Under the pieces are notes generated by a model. It did no database searches and was not told where the DNA came from. It was given only the letters and a program-made list of their open reading frames with translations. From Candidatus Woesearchaeota archaeon (GTDB lineage: Archaea; Nanobdellota; Nanobdellia; Woesearchaeales; GW2011-AR9): 17,475 nt of DNA. Location of the stretch: contig JACPIL010000052.1 of the NCBI GenBank assembly GCA_016188105.1, forward strand, positions 17,113 to 34,587, given 5' to 3'. Below are positions 1 to 7,980 of this stretch, piece after piece. How positions within the stretch are numbered: position 1 is the stretch's first letter; the number at the start of each line of letters is the position of its first letter. Position numbers and translations under genes: made by a program.

Positions 1-55
1 AAAAAAAAGTTTTACTGTTATATTACAAGAAGAGGAAGGAAATAGGGGTATTTTA

Positions 56-292
56 ATGGCTGATGATCCTCCTTTTGGTTCAGTCGATGTAGTTTATTTT
101 GCAGATTTTGGGATATCAGAACTGGTTGTTGCTGATCTAGAAAAAGATCCACAACTTCAGAAGCTTTATGAAGAATCAATAATGGTATCGCTTACAGATA
201 CTGGAGAAAAAAGTTTAATCCCTCCAAGTCAATTAGTAGCTACACAACGACAACTTCTGCTTCGGTATTTAGGCACTCCTAATCAAGAATAA
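56..292 (+). CDS. Small acidic hypothetical protein (78 aa)
   Basis: I do not recognise this protein. It is short and acidic, with no membrane segment, signal peptide or cysteine motif, and has a hydrophobic, mixed strand/helix character (VVYFADFGISELVVADLE). A TATA-like stretch (tgttatatta, about 16-25) lies some 35 nt before the ATG, and a purine-rich run including AGGGG lies about 7 nt before it, so a short leader with a weak ribosome binding site is possible. It converges with pyrE, the two stop codons being one base apart. The start is supported by this spacing; the function is unknown. Confidence 0.6.
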   Translation: MADDPPFGSVDVVYFADFGISELVVADLEKDPQLQKLYEESIMVSLTDTGEKSLIPPSQLVATQRQLLLRYLGTPNQE

Positions 293-293
293 G

Positions 294-821
294 TCACAAC
301 AAATCTTCTACCCTTAACAAGCTTTCCACTGGCACAGGTATTTTTTCTTCCCCTCTGGTGATCGAAAGTTCTCCTTCTCCTCGTTTGAGTATAACGTAAC
401 AGCCAATAATTTCTGCTCCAGTTGGAACGATAAGATCGACAACTTTTTGCAGACTTCTTCCGGTAGTAAAAACATCATCGACAATTGCGACCTTGTCTGC
501 TTCCTGAGGGGTATATCCTTCAAATATTCTTTTAATTCCATGTTCTTTAGGCTGATCTCGAACTAAAGTCTGGTTTCTCCAGAACATCAAGGATAACCCG
601 GTCGCCAGAGGTATTCCGCCATAACCTCCTCCGGCAATACAGTTGACTCGATTAGGGATCTGCTGTCCTAAATATTTGTTGATCAAATAGAAAGCTTCAG
701 CATCGCCATACGCTTTTTGTTTGAAATCAAAATAGAGATTAGAAATTCCCCCATGGCTTAATTGTACTTCTCCATGATGTACTACCTGTAGACCTTTTAA
801 TCTGGCGATCAAGTCTTGCAT
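294..821 (-). CDS. pyrE: Orotate phosphoribosyltransferase
   Basis: This enzyme transfers the phosphoribosyl group of PRPP to orotate, giving OMP in de novo pyrimidine synthesis in the cytoplasm. The N-terminal family signature is visible (VQLSHGGISNLYFDFKQ, residues 19-35), followed by a VRDQPKEHG segment (87-95) matching the conserved Arg/Lys/Lys/His loop, and the PRPP-binding motif VAIVDDVFTTGRS (111-123) with its paired aspartates. At 175 aa it matches the usual archaeal length. The ATG lies about 25 nt from a TATA box, so the transcript is probably leaderless. It converges with the small gene before it and stands apart from other pyrimidine genes here. The family assignment is firm; a PyrE-like paralogue with another base specificity cannot be fully excluded. 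Confidence 0.9.
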   Translation of the reverse strand: MQDLIARLKGLQVVHHGEVQLSHGGISNLYFDFKQKAYGDAEAFYLINKYLGQQIPNRVNCIAGGGYGGIPLATGLSLMFWRNQTLVRDQPKEHGIKRIFEGYTPQEADKVAIVDDVFTTGRSLQKVVDLIVPTGAEIIGCYVILKRGEGELSITRGEEKIPVPVESLLRVEDLL

Positions 822-841
822 AATTCTGGAAAGAAAATAGG

Positions 842-849
842 ATTTATAT
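842..849 (-). promoter_or_regulatory. TATA box of pyrE
   Basis: The minus-strand sequence GATATAAATC is centred about 25 nt before the pyrE ATG. This spacing would start transcription at or next to the start codon, giving a leaderless mRNA. Confidence 0.6.
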
Positions 850-904
850 CTTTTGTTATTTCAGAAAAGTTACGATTTTAGTTCTTTATTCAAAGACAAA
901 TAGC

Positions 905-914
905 TATTTAAATT
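905..914 (+). promoter_or_regulatory. TATA box of the 934-1347 gene
   Basis: TATTTAAATT is centred about 25 nt before the ATG at 934. No Shine-Dalgarno sequence is seen, so a leaderless transcript is likely. Confidence 0.55.
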
Positions 915-933
915 ATTTTAATATTCTTAATCT

Positions 934-1347
934 ATGAAGAAACAAGAACAATTATCACTTTTTCCTGAACCTGAATTTAGATGTCAAGATAGATTAACAA
1001 GAGAAATTAAAGAAACATTAGAGGATATTGCACTTACAGCTTGCCAAAAACCGTTGCTGTTTGGTGAAGATTCTTACTCCTTGCGCTGTCAAAGAGAAAA
1101 TACTTTGCCTGAAAAGAGATTTGCATTAATATTAGGTTATATGGAAAGCGAAAGTAATGCTCAGTTATACTTAATACAATATGATAAAAAAATAATTGGT
1201 GCTGCTTATGTTAGTGCTGGTTGGATTCCTGAAGAAGCAGATTATGTTGATCCGAATATCGAGTTAGCATTCCTAAATCCGGCATATAAAGAACATATTC
1301 CATTGATAAGAAGAAAAAGTATCGATATTCTTGAAGAAGTTATTTAA
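934..1347 (+). CDS. Hypothetical protein with N-terminal clamp-binding-like motif (137 aa)
   Basis: The fold is not recognised. The N-terminus reads MKKQEQLSLFPEP. QLSLF is the bacterial sliding-clamp-binding consensus, and QEQLSLF also fits most of the archaeal and eukaryotic PCNA-interacting pattern Q-x-x-L-x-x-F, with proline where the second aromatic residue would be. The rest is a soluble domain with a beta-hairpin-like stretch (FALILGYM, AQLYLIQYDKKIIGAAYVS) and a helical, basic end. It has its own TATA box and converges with the Lrp-type gene, 15 nt apart. A role near DNA replication or repair is inferred from the motif alone. It has no membrane segment or signal peptide. Confidence 0.65.
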   Translation: MKKQEQLSLFPEPEFRCQDRLTREIKETLEDIALTACQKPLLFGEDSYSLRCQRENTLPEKRFALILGYMESESNAQLYLIQYDKKIIGAAYVSAGWIPEEADYVDPNIELAFLNPAYKEHIPLIRRKSIDILEEVI

Positions 1348-1362
1348 AAGTATTTTGTATTT

Positions 1363-1815
1363 CTATTCCTCATGGATCACAATCAGAGATTGTGTTTTTT
1401 CTATGCCTTCTATCCTCTGCAATTTTGTTAACAAGACTTGGTCAAATTCAGCTACATCCTTTACTCTAACTGTTGCTACAATATCAGTTCCGCCGGAAAC
1501 GATATCGGCCCTTTCCACAAAGGAAAACTGTTTCAGTTCTTTAGAAACGTCGTATTGAGATTTCTTTTTTTCTTTCAATAGAGACAAATTGACCGATACT
1601 AAGACATAAGCTCTAAACCCATCCTGAAGCTTATGATAATCTAAGTCTACGGTGAATCTTTTTATGATTTTTTCTTTCTTTAATTTTTGGATATGATTAT
1701 GGACTGTAGTGATGGGCAGCCCAGTCTTTTTGGCGATCTGCCGGGTGGCATAATCAGCATGTTCTTTCAAGACCTCAATGATCCTCCGATCTTTCTCGTC
1801 GATTTTACCTTCCAT
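1363..1815 (-). CDS. Lrp/AsnC-family transcriptional regulator
   Basis: This is a DNA-binding regulator of the feast/famine family. Residues about 5-60 form the winged helix-turn-helix (DRRIIEVLKEHADYATRQIA, then ITTVHNHIQKLKKEKIIKRF). Residues about 70-148 form the RAM/ligand-binding domain with the typical run DIVSGGTDIVATVRV and a final IVIHEE. The length of 150 aa is standard. It is divergent from asnB across 104 nt, and the first gene downstream of that divergence makes asparagine, so asparagine or a related amino acid is a plausible effector; this is inference. A TATA box sits 25 nt before the ATG, and a perfect inverted repeat lies between the two, where bound protein would block transcription, suggesting autorepression. 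Confidence 0.9.
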   Translation of the reverse strand: MEGKIDEKDRRIIEVLKEHADYATRQIAKKTGLPITTVHNHIQKLKKEKIIKRFTVDLDYHKLQDGFRAYVLVSVNLSLLKEKKKSQYDVSKELKQFSFVERADIVSGGTDIVATVRVKDVAEFDQVLLTKLQRIEGIEKTQSLIVIHEE

Positions 1816-1819
1816 TATA

Positions 1820-1831
1820 GAACAAATGTTC
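1820..1831. promoter_or_regulatory. Candidate operator palindrome of the Lrp/AsnC regulator
   Basis: GAACA-AA-TGTTC is a perfect 5-bp inverted repeat with a 2-nt centre, placed between the TATA box and the start codon of the regulator gene. A second, weaker palindrome (GCTA-tttt-TAGC, 1851-1862) lies with its centre 31 bp away, about three helical turns. This is the arrangement expected for a multimeric Lrp-type protein, though no binding has been shown. Confidence 0.5.
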
Positions 1832-1835
1832 CATT

Positions 1836-1845
1836 TTTATATAAA
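1836..1845 (-). promoter_or_regulatory. TATA box of the Lrp/AsnC gene
   Basis: TTTATATAAA reads the same on both strands and is centred about 25 nt before the ATG at 1815, fitting a leaderless transcript. Confidence 0.6.
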
Positions 1846-1886
1846 TATTTGCTATTTTTAGCATTATTTTTTATTATTTTTGGAAT

Positions 1887-1896
1887 AAATATAAAA
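1887..1896 (+). promoter_or_regulatory. TATA box of asnB
   Basis: AAATATAAAA is centred about 28 nt before the asnB ATG. A GAAGGA at 1909-1914 could act as a Shine-Dalgarno if transcription starts a little further upstream. Confidence 0.5.
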
Positions 1897-1919
1897 AGAA
1901 GTCTCTCTGAAGGAAAGTC

Positions 1920-3581
1920 ATGTGCGGAATAATTGGAATATTTGGACAACAGGAAAAGGAAGCAAGACGATCCAAGGCGCTGAAGATGGCATCAACTATC
2001 CGCCATCGCGGGCCAGATTGGAGCGGCATCTATAGTGACGACTCTTGTCTTCTCGCTCATGAAAGATTGTCTATCGTTGATGTAGAACATGGAGCACAAC
2101 CACTGTACGATATTACTACAAAAAGAGTGCTTATCGCTAACGGAGAGATTTATGATCACCAACAGCTTCGTACTAGCTTGAAAAAAGAACATCAATGGCA
2201 GACCAAATCCGATTGTGAAGTGTTATTATACCTCTACGATGAACAAGGGCCTGAATTTTTATCGAAGATAGATGGCATCTTTGCCTTCTGCATTTATGAC
2301 CCGGAAACTAAGGAATATTTTATCGCTCGGGATCATATCGGTATTGTGCCGTTATATATTGGTTGGGATAAAGACGATGTGCTTCATATAGCCAGTGAAA
2401 TGAAAGCGCTTGAACCCTATTGTGAGAAGCTGCAAGAATTTCCTCCAGGACATTATTATCTTGGCAGCAAAAAAGAATTTGTAAAGTGGTATAAACCAGA
2501 GTGGGCTACTACTATCCCTACTCAACCAGTCTCGCTTCCCAGATTACGTCAAGAATTAGAAACAGCGGTGAAAAAACAATTGATGTGCGATGTTCCTTAC
2601 GGTGTTTTAATCTCTGGGGGGTTAGATTCTTCCTTGATTGCCGCTATCACCGCAAAATTCAGCCGAAGAAGAATTGAATCTGGAGACCAAGAAGAAGCGT
2701 GGTGGCCGCGGCTGCATTCTTTCTCTATCGGTTTGGAAGGATCGCCAGATATTAAATTTGCCCGCCAAGTTGCTGAATATATCGGAAGCGTGCATCACGA
2801 ATTGAAATTTACCGTACAAGAGGGGATCGATGCTTTGCGTGATGTTATCCGTCACATAGAGACCTATGATGTTACTAGCATTCGTGCTTCTACTCCTATG
2901 TATTTGATGGCTAGAAAAATCAAAAGCCTTGGCATCAAGATGGTCCTTTCCGGCGAAGGTGCAGATGAAGTCTTTGGTGGATATTTGTACTTCCACATGG
3001 CTCCAGATGCAAAAGAATTTCATGAAGAGACAGTCCGAAAGCTGCAGAAATTAAGCAAATATGATTGTTTGCGGGCTAATAAATCTATGGCTGCCTGGGG
3101 CGTAGAAGCACGTGTACCTTTTCTGGATAAAGATTTTTTAGACTACGCCATGAGCTTTGATCCAAAAGATAAAATGTGCGGACAGGGGAAGATGGAAAAA
3201 TATGTTCTGCGGAAAGCGTTTGAAGGGTTTTTACCAGAATCAGTACTCTGGCGCCAAAAGGAACAATTCTCTGACGGTGTTGGCTATGGCTGGATTGATT
3301 CCTTGAAAGCCCATGCTGAAGAAAAAATTTCTGATGAGATGATGGCCAAAGCAGCAGAACATTTTCCAATACAGCCGCCAGCGACCAAAGAAGCGTATTT
3401 TTACAGAAGTATTTTTGCAGAATTCTTTCCCAGCAAAGATGCCGCTTTAACGGTAGAGGTAGGACCATCTATCGCTTGTTCTACACCTACTGCCTATCGC
3501 TGGAGTAAAGCATTCCAAGGCATGGCTGATCCGTCAGGAAGGGCGGTTGCAGTACATCAGCAAGCAGTTCAGAAAATTTAA
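1920..3581 (+). CDS. asnB: Asparagine synthetase (glutamine-hydrolysing)
   Basis: The enzyme converts aspartate, ATP and glutamine to asparagine, AMP, PPi and glutamate. The N-terminus MCGIIGIFG carries the nucleophilic cysteine of the class II glutaminase domain after Met removal, followed by IRHRGPDWSG and the NGEIYDH segment. The synthetase domain begins near residue 215 with the PP-loop SGGLDSS (about 232-238), and LSGEGADEVFGGY follows near residue 340. At 553 aa it is full length for the AsnB family. It is divergent from the Lrp-type regulator and followed on the same strand by asnS, so the block makes asparagine and charges it. The stop overlaps that of the convergent VOC-like gene in a shared TTAA. 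Confidence 0.95.
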   Translation: MCGIIGIFGQQEKEARRSKALKMASTIRHRGPDWSGIYSDDSCLLAHERLSIVDVEHGAQPLYDITTKRVLIANGEIYDHQQLRTSLKKEHQWQTKSDCEVLLYLYDEQGPEFLSKIDGIFAFCIYDPETKEYFIARDHIGIVPLYIGWDKDDVLHIASEMKALEPYCEKLQEFPPGHYYLGSKKEFVKWYKPEWATTIPTQPVSLPRLRQELETAVKKQLMCDVPYGVLISGGLDSSLIAAITAKFSRRRIESGDQEEAWWPRLHSFSIGLEGSPDIKFARQVAEYIGSVHHELKFTVQEGIDALRDVIRHIETYDVTSIRASTPMYLMARKIKSLGIKMVLSGEGADEVFGGYLYFHMAPDAKEFHEETVRKLQKLSKYDCLRANKSMAAWGVEARVPFLDKDFLDYAMSFDPKDKMCGQGKMEKYVLRKAFEGFLPESVLWRQKEQFSDGVGYGWIDSLKAHAEEKISDEMMAKAAEHFPIQPPATKEAYFYRSIFAEFFPSKDAALTVEVGPSIACSTPTAYRWSKAFQGMADPSGRAVAVHQQAVQKI

Positions 3582-3904
3582 TCACGAACTTCATGAAGAT
3601 AAATTGAGCGCTGGTCTGGATCATAAATCTTAGCCCCAAAATCCAACTTTTCTACTTTTCCATGAGTGTATTCATTCACTGCTTCTAAAGTAGCTTCTAA
3701 ATCACGTACATTAAAAATAAAACTAGGATCAGATCTTAAAACAGGAGGAGCTTTTATATGGGGGGCTGGGAGGGTAGTTGAGGAAGAACTTTTTGTAGGG
3801 GGAGGATAAATTTCTAAAAGAAAATTATTGTCAAGACTAACGGCATAATGTCTTTTTCCTTTTTCACCGTGTTTTTCTTCTCTAAATTTCACTAATTTCA
3901 CCAT
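3578..3904 (-). CDS. Small VOC (glyoxalase-fold)-like protein (108 aa)
   Basis: The protein resembles the vicinal-oxygen-chelate fold. A central strand segment KRHYAVSLDNNFLLEIYPP (18-36) looks like the '-yAL-lg-..lElYP' strand. The C-terminus FIFNVRDLEATLEAVNEYT...FGAKIYDPDQRSIYLHEV matches the usual 'v.Dlea....l...a.i.DPdGr.iel' module. A Ser/Pro-rich linker of about 25 residues separates them. The segment ending in the usual metal ligand keeps LEIYP and IYLHE, so two glutamates are candidate ligands. A TATA box (3937-3944) lies about 37 nt upstream, and GGGTG seven nt before the ATG could bind the ribosome. The substrate is unknown. The fold is assigned by sequence pattern only. Confidence 0.6.
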   Translation of the reverse strand: MVKLVKFREEKHGEKGKRHYAVSLDNNFLLEIYPPPTKSSSSTTLPAPHIKAPPVLRSDPSFIFNVRDLEATLEAVNEYTHGKVEKLDFGAKIYDPDQRSIYLHEVRD

Positions 3905-3981
3905 TTATTACACCCAAGCTCTCAGTTCGCTACTGATATATATAATTTTCTTTTTGCGTGCTAACTCAGTTCATAAAAACA

Positions 3982-3990
3982 TTTTTATAC
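3982..3990 (+). promoter_or_regulatory. TATA box of asnS
   Basis: TTTTTATAC is centred about 27 nt before the ATG at 4013, and no Shine-Dalgarno is seen. The divergent VOC-like gene has its own TATATATA at 3937-3944. Confidence 0.55.
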
Positions 3991-4012
3991 CCTTCCTTCA
4001 TCTACGAGCATT

Positions 4013-5311
4013 ATGACATCATACCTATCAATTCAGGAAGCCATGAAAAAAGGTTCCGGCAAAGTTTCGGTCAGAGGCTGGATCCATCGCGAACGCGGCA
4101 GCAACAAATACAAGTTTGTAGTATTGAGGGATTCCAGTAATACTATCCAATGCATTTTTGAAAGAGAAAAATTGCCTAAGCAGTGGGATGAAATCGATCG
4201 ATTTCAGGTAGAAGCTTCACTGGAAATTACTGGACAGATTAAGAAGGATGATCGCGCTCCTACCGGATATGAGATCCAAGTAGAATCATACCAATTAGTT
4301 GGAGTAAGTGAAAATTATCCAATCACAAAAGACCAATCAGTAGAATTCTTGGCTGACAATCGACATTTATGGCTGCGCAGCCAGAGGATGATTGCGATTT
4401 TAAAAATTCGTAGCACTGTATTCAATGCCATCCATGAATATTTTCGAGGGCAAGGATTTTATGAATATCACTCGCCTATCTTCCAAGCGGTGCAATGCGA
4501 GGGAGGAGCAGAATTATTTAGTGTCGATTACTTTGGCAAGAAAGATGTCTTTTTAGGACAGACCTGGCAGCTCTATGCAGAACCAGCTATCTTTGCTCTG
4601 GAAAAAATTTACACCATTTCGCCAAGTTTCAGAGCAGAAAAAAGTAAAACCTCACGCCATTTAACAGAATACTGGCATGCAGAGATGGAAATGGCCTGGG
4701 CAGAATTTAAAGATATTCAAGATCACGCTGAAGGCGTCATCAAAGATGTTGTTAAAAAAGTTCTAGAACAAAACAAAACCGAACTGGAAATTTTACAGCG
4801 TGACCTGAAAAAATTAGAACCGTCCTTGAAAAAACCATTTGTGCGCATGACTTATGATGATGCTCTCAAGATTCTTGAGCAAAAATGCAAGATGAAAGTG
4901 CAGTGGGGAAAAGATCTGCGTACGATTGAAGAAGAGAAGTTAACCAAGTTATATGATGTGCCAGTTATTGTTACCCATTATCCTAAGGCAGTTAAAGCAT
5001 TCTACATGACTGAAGATCCAAAGAATCCAAAAACAGTACAAGGATGCGATGTACTTGCTCCAGAAGGATATGGAGAAATTGTGGGCGGCTCACATAGAGA
5101 GCATGATCTAGAGAAAATTAAAAAGAGATTGGTTGCTCAGGGCGAAGATCCTGCCCAGTATGAATTTTATTTAGACACTCGCAGATACGGCAGTGTTCCC
5201 CATGGTGGATTCGGCATGGGTGTAGAAAGATTGATCGCCTGGATCTGCGGCTTGGAAACGGTCAAAGATGCTATCCCTTTCCCGAGAACAATGGAACGGT
5301 ATAAGCCGTAG
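4013..5311 (+). CDS. asnS: Asparaginyl-tRNA synthetase, archaeal type
   Basis: This class IIb synthetase attaches asparagine to tRNA-Asn. The N-terminal OB-fold anticodon domain is visible (VRGWIHRERGSNKYKFVVLRD, about 20-40). Class II motif 2 is FRAEKSKTSRHLTEYW (from about 206) and motif 3 is GGFGMGVERLIAW (about 397-409). The segments KAFYMTEDPKNPKTVQGCD and APEGYGEIVGGSHRE follow the archaeal AsnRS pattern rather than that of archaeal AspRS, and the length of 432 aa fits. With AsnB next door, the organism appears able to make Asn-tRNA directly, without the amidotransferase route. AspRS is the main alternative and is less likely. Confidence 0.85.
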   Translation: MTSYLSIQEAMKKGSGKVSVRGWIHRERGSNKYKFVVLRDSSNTIQCIFEREKLPKQWDEIDRFQVEASLEITGQIKKDDRAPTGYEIQVESYQLVGVSENYPITKDQSVEFLADNRHLWLRSQRMIAILKIRSTVFNAIHEYFRGQGFYEYHSPIFQAVQCEGGAELFSVDYFGKKDVFLGQTWQLYAEPAIFALEKIYTISPSFRAEKSKTSRHLTEYWHAEMEMAWAEFKDIQDHAEGVIKDVVKKVLEQNKTELEILQRDLKKLEPSLKKPFVRMTYDDALKILEQKCKMKVQWGKDLRTIEEEKLTKLYDVPVIVTHYPKAVKAFYMTEDPKNPKTVQGCDVLAPEGYGEIVGGSHREHDLEKIKKRLVAQGEDPAQYEFYLDTRRYGSVPHGGFGMGVERLIAWICGLETVKDAIPFPRTMERYKP

Positions 5312-5316
5312 GAAAA

Positions 5317-5382
5317 ATGTCAGAGGGAAATTATTCAAAATTAGGAGACAGGATTGAAGTAGAAAGACAAAATCAAAAATAA
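5317..5382 (+). CDS. Possible 21-aa reading frame after asnS
   Basis: A short open frame (MSEGNYSKLGDRIEVERQNQ...) begins six nt after the asnS stop with a TAGGA just before its ATG, and ends seven nt before the convergent SulP stop. It is hydrophilic and charged and matches nothing I know. It may be a small coding gene translated with asnS or a chance frame in the 3' region. Confidence 0.2.
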   Translation: MSEGNYSKLGDRIEVERQNQK

Positions 5383-5388
5383 AATTGC

Positions 5389-6999
5389 TTATTTCTTCAC
5401 TTTCTCTTCCTTTAACAATTCCTTCTCTACAAATCCTAAAGCTTCCTGCGTCTCTTCAAACATCAATAACTGCTTTTTATGTTCTCCTTTCATCAACGCT
5501 TGGAATTCATGATCTTTCAGCAAGACTTTCTTCACTTTATCATCAACGCTGGTTAAAATAACTACGCTTCCATGTTTTTCCTGTTTTTTTATGAATTCAA
5601 CTAAGCGTACTACTCCGGTACTATCTATGAAAGGAACATATTTCATCCGTAGAATAACGAAGGGTCTCTTACTCTGCAGATGCTCGTTAATCTTGTGATC
5701 AAAAACATTCATGGCGCCAAAGAAGAAAGGGCCGTTGATGGTGTACACGCTAACTTTTTCTTTTAAAACAACGTTGCTATTAAGCAGTGCATTAAGATGA
5801 TCTTTTAGCAGCATGCCGACCTGCACCGCTACTACTAAATCGGTTAAAACGGTCAAACTGAAGGTAACCAGAAATACGGCTGTATCCAACCAGCTCAAAC
5901 GTAGGATAGTCTTAAATTCCCGCACATCTATCATTTTCACTGCAACAACCATAAGGATTCCTGCTAGAAATGCTCGCGGTATCAGTTCTGCTAACGGGCC
6001 GAGGAAAAGTAAAGTACTCAATAAAAATAATCCATGGATAACACCAGCATAACGCGTTTTAGCTCCTTCCCTGATGTTAACTCCACTTCTGGCGATTGCT
6101 GCTGTTGCTGCCATCCCGCCAAAAAAAGGTATGATTAGATTGACTGCGCCCTGCGCGACTAGTTCACGATTGCTATTATGTTTCGTTCCGGTCATTCCAT
6201 CGCAAACCACTGCACAGAGTAACGCTTCGATTGATCCAAGTAAGGCGATAGTGACTGCTGCAGGAAGAACATTCTTTACTAATTCCCAGGAAAAATGTGG
6301 AACGGTGAAAGAAGGTAATCCTTGGGGGATTTCTCCTACTAACGGCACATTTAATGCCAAAAAAACAGCTAAAACTGTAAACAGGATCAGTGCAACAATC
6401 GAAGCAGGAATATTTTTTGTGTATTTACTCTTTGCTAATAATTTTGGCAGCAATACCAATAATATCACTGTTCCAATAGTAATACCCAAAGAAGCTGCAA
6501 TTGTTCCAGAGATATGACTAAAAATCTGCGCTATGGTTTGCCAAACATGTTCCTGCGGTTCAAGTTTCAAACCTAAGGAATTTCCTATTTGTCCAATAAA
6601 AATAATTGCTCCAATACCAGCAGTAAAACCAGACACTAACGGTAAGGGAAGATATTTTACAACTTTGCCAACTTTCAATAATCCGAAACCGATCTGAAAT
6701 ATTCCGGCAAAAAAACCAGCTAACAGTAAACCTTCAAGACCGAATTTTGTGACTGTACTGAGGATCAATACAACCATCGCGCCAGTCGGTCCAGTAACGG
6801 AAAAGACTGAACCACCGAACAAGGAACCTAGAATTCCAGCTACAACTGCAGTGTACAAACCCATTACTGGAGGAACTCCAGAAGCAATAGCAAAGGCTAA
6901 GGCTAATGGAAGGGCAACTACCGCAGTGATGAATCCTGCTTTAAGATCGTATAAAAAATTCTCTTTGAAATACCCTTTAACCTGGTTTTGGTATGACAC
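5389..6999 (-). CDS. SulP-family anion transporter with STAS domain
   Basis: This is a membrane transporter for inorganic anions; sulfate and bicarbonate are both possible substrates and the sequence does not decide between them. The family signature is near the N-terminus (GFITAVVALPLALAFAIASGV and PPVMGLYTAVVAGILGSLFG, then SVTGPTGAM), followed by a chain of hydrophobic segments to about residue 400. The C-terminal STAS domain (about 415-520) has VILRMKYVPFIDSTGVVRL, in which the DSTG serine is retained. The length of 536 aa is typical. The start is GTG: an in-frame stop lies four codons upstream and no ATG fits. A TATA box at 7025-7032 lies about 29 nt before it, so the transcript is probably leaderless. 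Confidence 0.9.
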   Translation of the reverse strand: MSYQNQVKGYFKENFLYDLKAGFITAVVALPLALAFAIASGVPPVMGLYTAVVAGILGSLFGGSVFSVTGPTGAMVVLILSTVTKFGLEGLLLAGFFAGIFQIGFGLLKVGKVVKYLPLPLVSGFTAGIGAIIFIGQIGNSLGLKLEPQEHVWQTIAQIFSHISGTIAASLGITIGTVILLVLLPKLLAKSKYTKNIPASIVALILFTVLAVFLALNVPLVGEIPQGLPSFTVPHFSWELVKNVLPAAVTIALLGSIEALLCAVVCDGMTGTKHNSNRELVAQGAVNLIIPFFGGMAATAAIARSGVNIREGAKTRYAGVIHGLFLLSTLLFLGPLAELIPRAFLAGILMVVAVKMIDVREFKTILRLSWLDTAVFLVTFSLTVLTDLVVAVQVGMLLKDHLNALLNSNVVLKEKVSVYTINGPFFFGAMNVFDHKINEHLQSKRPFVILRMKYVPFIDSTGVVRLVEFIKKQEKHGSVVILTSVDDKVKKVLLKDHEFQALMKGEHKKQLLMFEETQEALGFVEKELLKEEKVKK

Positions 7000-7056
7000 A
7001 AGCCCCGACTACAGAATGATTGTCTATTTAAGATTTGTGTGGTTCCTGGTAGAGGA

Positions 7057-7899
7057 CTAATTCAAAAATTCCAATTCACACATCAATCCCAAATGATCTG
7101 ACCAGGGGAATTGAAAAGTTCTATAATTACTAATCTTGATATTACTCGAAGCCAGAATATGGTCTAAATCATTAGTGGGATTGCCGTTCTGGTAAGTCTT
7201 CAAGCCAAAATTTTCCTGGGGAGGATAAAGCCCAGAAGATAAAATTATCTTCAATGTTTCGCTGTCATGATCATCGTTAAAATCGCCGGCTGCAACAAGG
7301 TAACTTTCTGGATTCTTTTGTTTAAATTCAAAAAGATATTGAGCCAGCTCTTGAGCTTCTTCTTTTTTTCTGAAGCCAAATTCAGCATTCTCATTATCAA
7401 AATGAGTAGTTATTAGATGAAGCCGTTTGCTGCCCACTCCAATCTCGGTATGAATAAAATCCTTAAACAAGTGGCCGAGGCGAGTATCCATAGAGCGTGG
7501 ATTTTCTCCAAATAGATGACGATGTACTGTCTTGATAGGAAAACGTGAGATGACCGTGTTACCGGTCGTCCATAACGGCGACTTCATGTATTGGTCAAAT
7601 ACAACATAATTGTAAGGCTCGTCAAGGTATTCGGCGATGAGTATTGGCTGATCCAATCCGCCGGTCTTGGTGGTGCCAGCATAATCTATTTCATTGATGG
7701 AAGCAATGTCGACTCCTACCCCACGCCGCAGATCTGCAGCATTGAGATGAACAAAATTAATTTTTGTAATTTCTTCTTGAGAGGTAACTTTTTCGTACGG
7801 CAGAGTGTTATTCAAGTGATGTACTTCAAAAGATCCAAGACAGGATGTCAAGCCCAAACTTAGAAGACCGGATAAAATATTCCTTCTGGGAGGATACAT
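7057..7899 (-). CDS. Endonuclease/exonuclease/phosphatase-family lipoprotein
   Basis: The core belongs to the metal-dependent fold of DNase I and related phosphodiesterases. Counting from the ATG at 7899, the metal and catalytic residues are visible: Glu70 in INEID, His166 in TTHFD, Asp206 and Asn208 in GDFND, Asp246 in DLDHI, and the SDH of WSDHLG (267-269). The N-terminus MYPPRRNILSGLLSLGLTSC has two arginines, a hydrophobic stretch and a lipobox LTSC with Cys20, suggesting an exported lipoprotein, perhaps by the Tat route. The ATG is preferred over a TTG two codons upstream because a TATA box (7923-7930) lies 27 nt from it. The substrate (nucleic acid, phospholipid or inositol phosphate) is not known. 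Confidence 0.75.
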   Translation of the reverse strand: MYPPRRNILSGLLSLGLTSCLGSFEVHHLNNTLPYEKVTSQEEITKINFVHLNAADLRRGVGVDIASINEIDYAGTTKTGGLDQPILIAEYLDEPYNYVVFDQYMKSPLWTTGNTVISRFPIKTVHRHLFGENPRSMDTRLGHLFKDFIHTEIGVGSKRLHLITTHFDNENAEFGFRKKEEAQELAQYLFEFKQKNPESYLVAAGDFNDDHDSETLKIILSSGLYPPQENFGLKTYQNGNPTNDLDHILASSNIKISNYRTFQFPWSDHLGLMCELEFLN

Positions 7900-7922
7900 C
7901 TCCAAAAAAATTTTTCAAAAAG

Positions 7923-7930
7923 ATATAAAG
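7923..7930 (-). promoter_or_regulatory. TATA box of the EEP-family gene
   Basis: The minus-strand CTTTATAT is centred about 27 nt before the ATG at 7899. This spacing, shared by other genes here, decides the start codon. Confidence 0.5.
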
Positions 7931-7980
7931 ATTGTGCATATAGTGTTTATTTGAATTGAAAATTACTACTGCTGATAAAT

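Noticed and set aside
2622..3023. Long minus-strand frames inside asnB and similar shadows in SulP, AAA+ and PLD-like genes
   Set aside because: Each lies opposite a well-supported gene and shows no domain, start context or promoter of its own.
4013..5311. Archaeal aspartyl-tRNA synthetase
   Set aside because: The C-terminal catalytic segments (KAFYMTEDPKNPKTVQ, APEGYGEIVGGSHRE) follow the archaeal AsnRS pattern.
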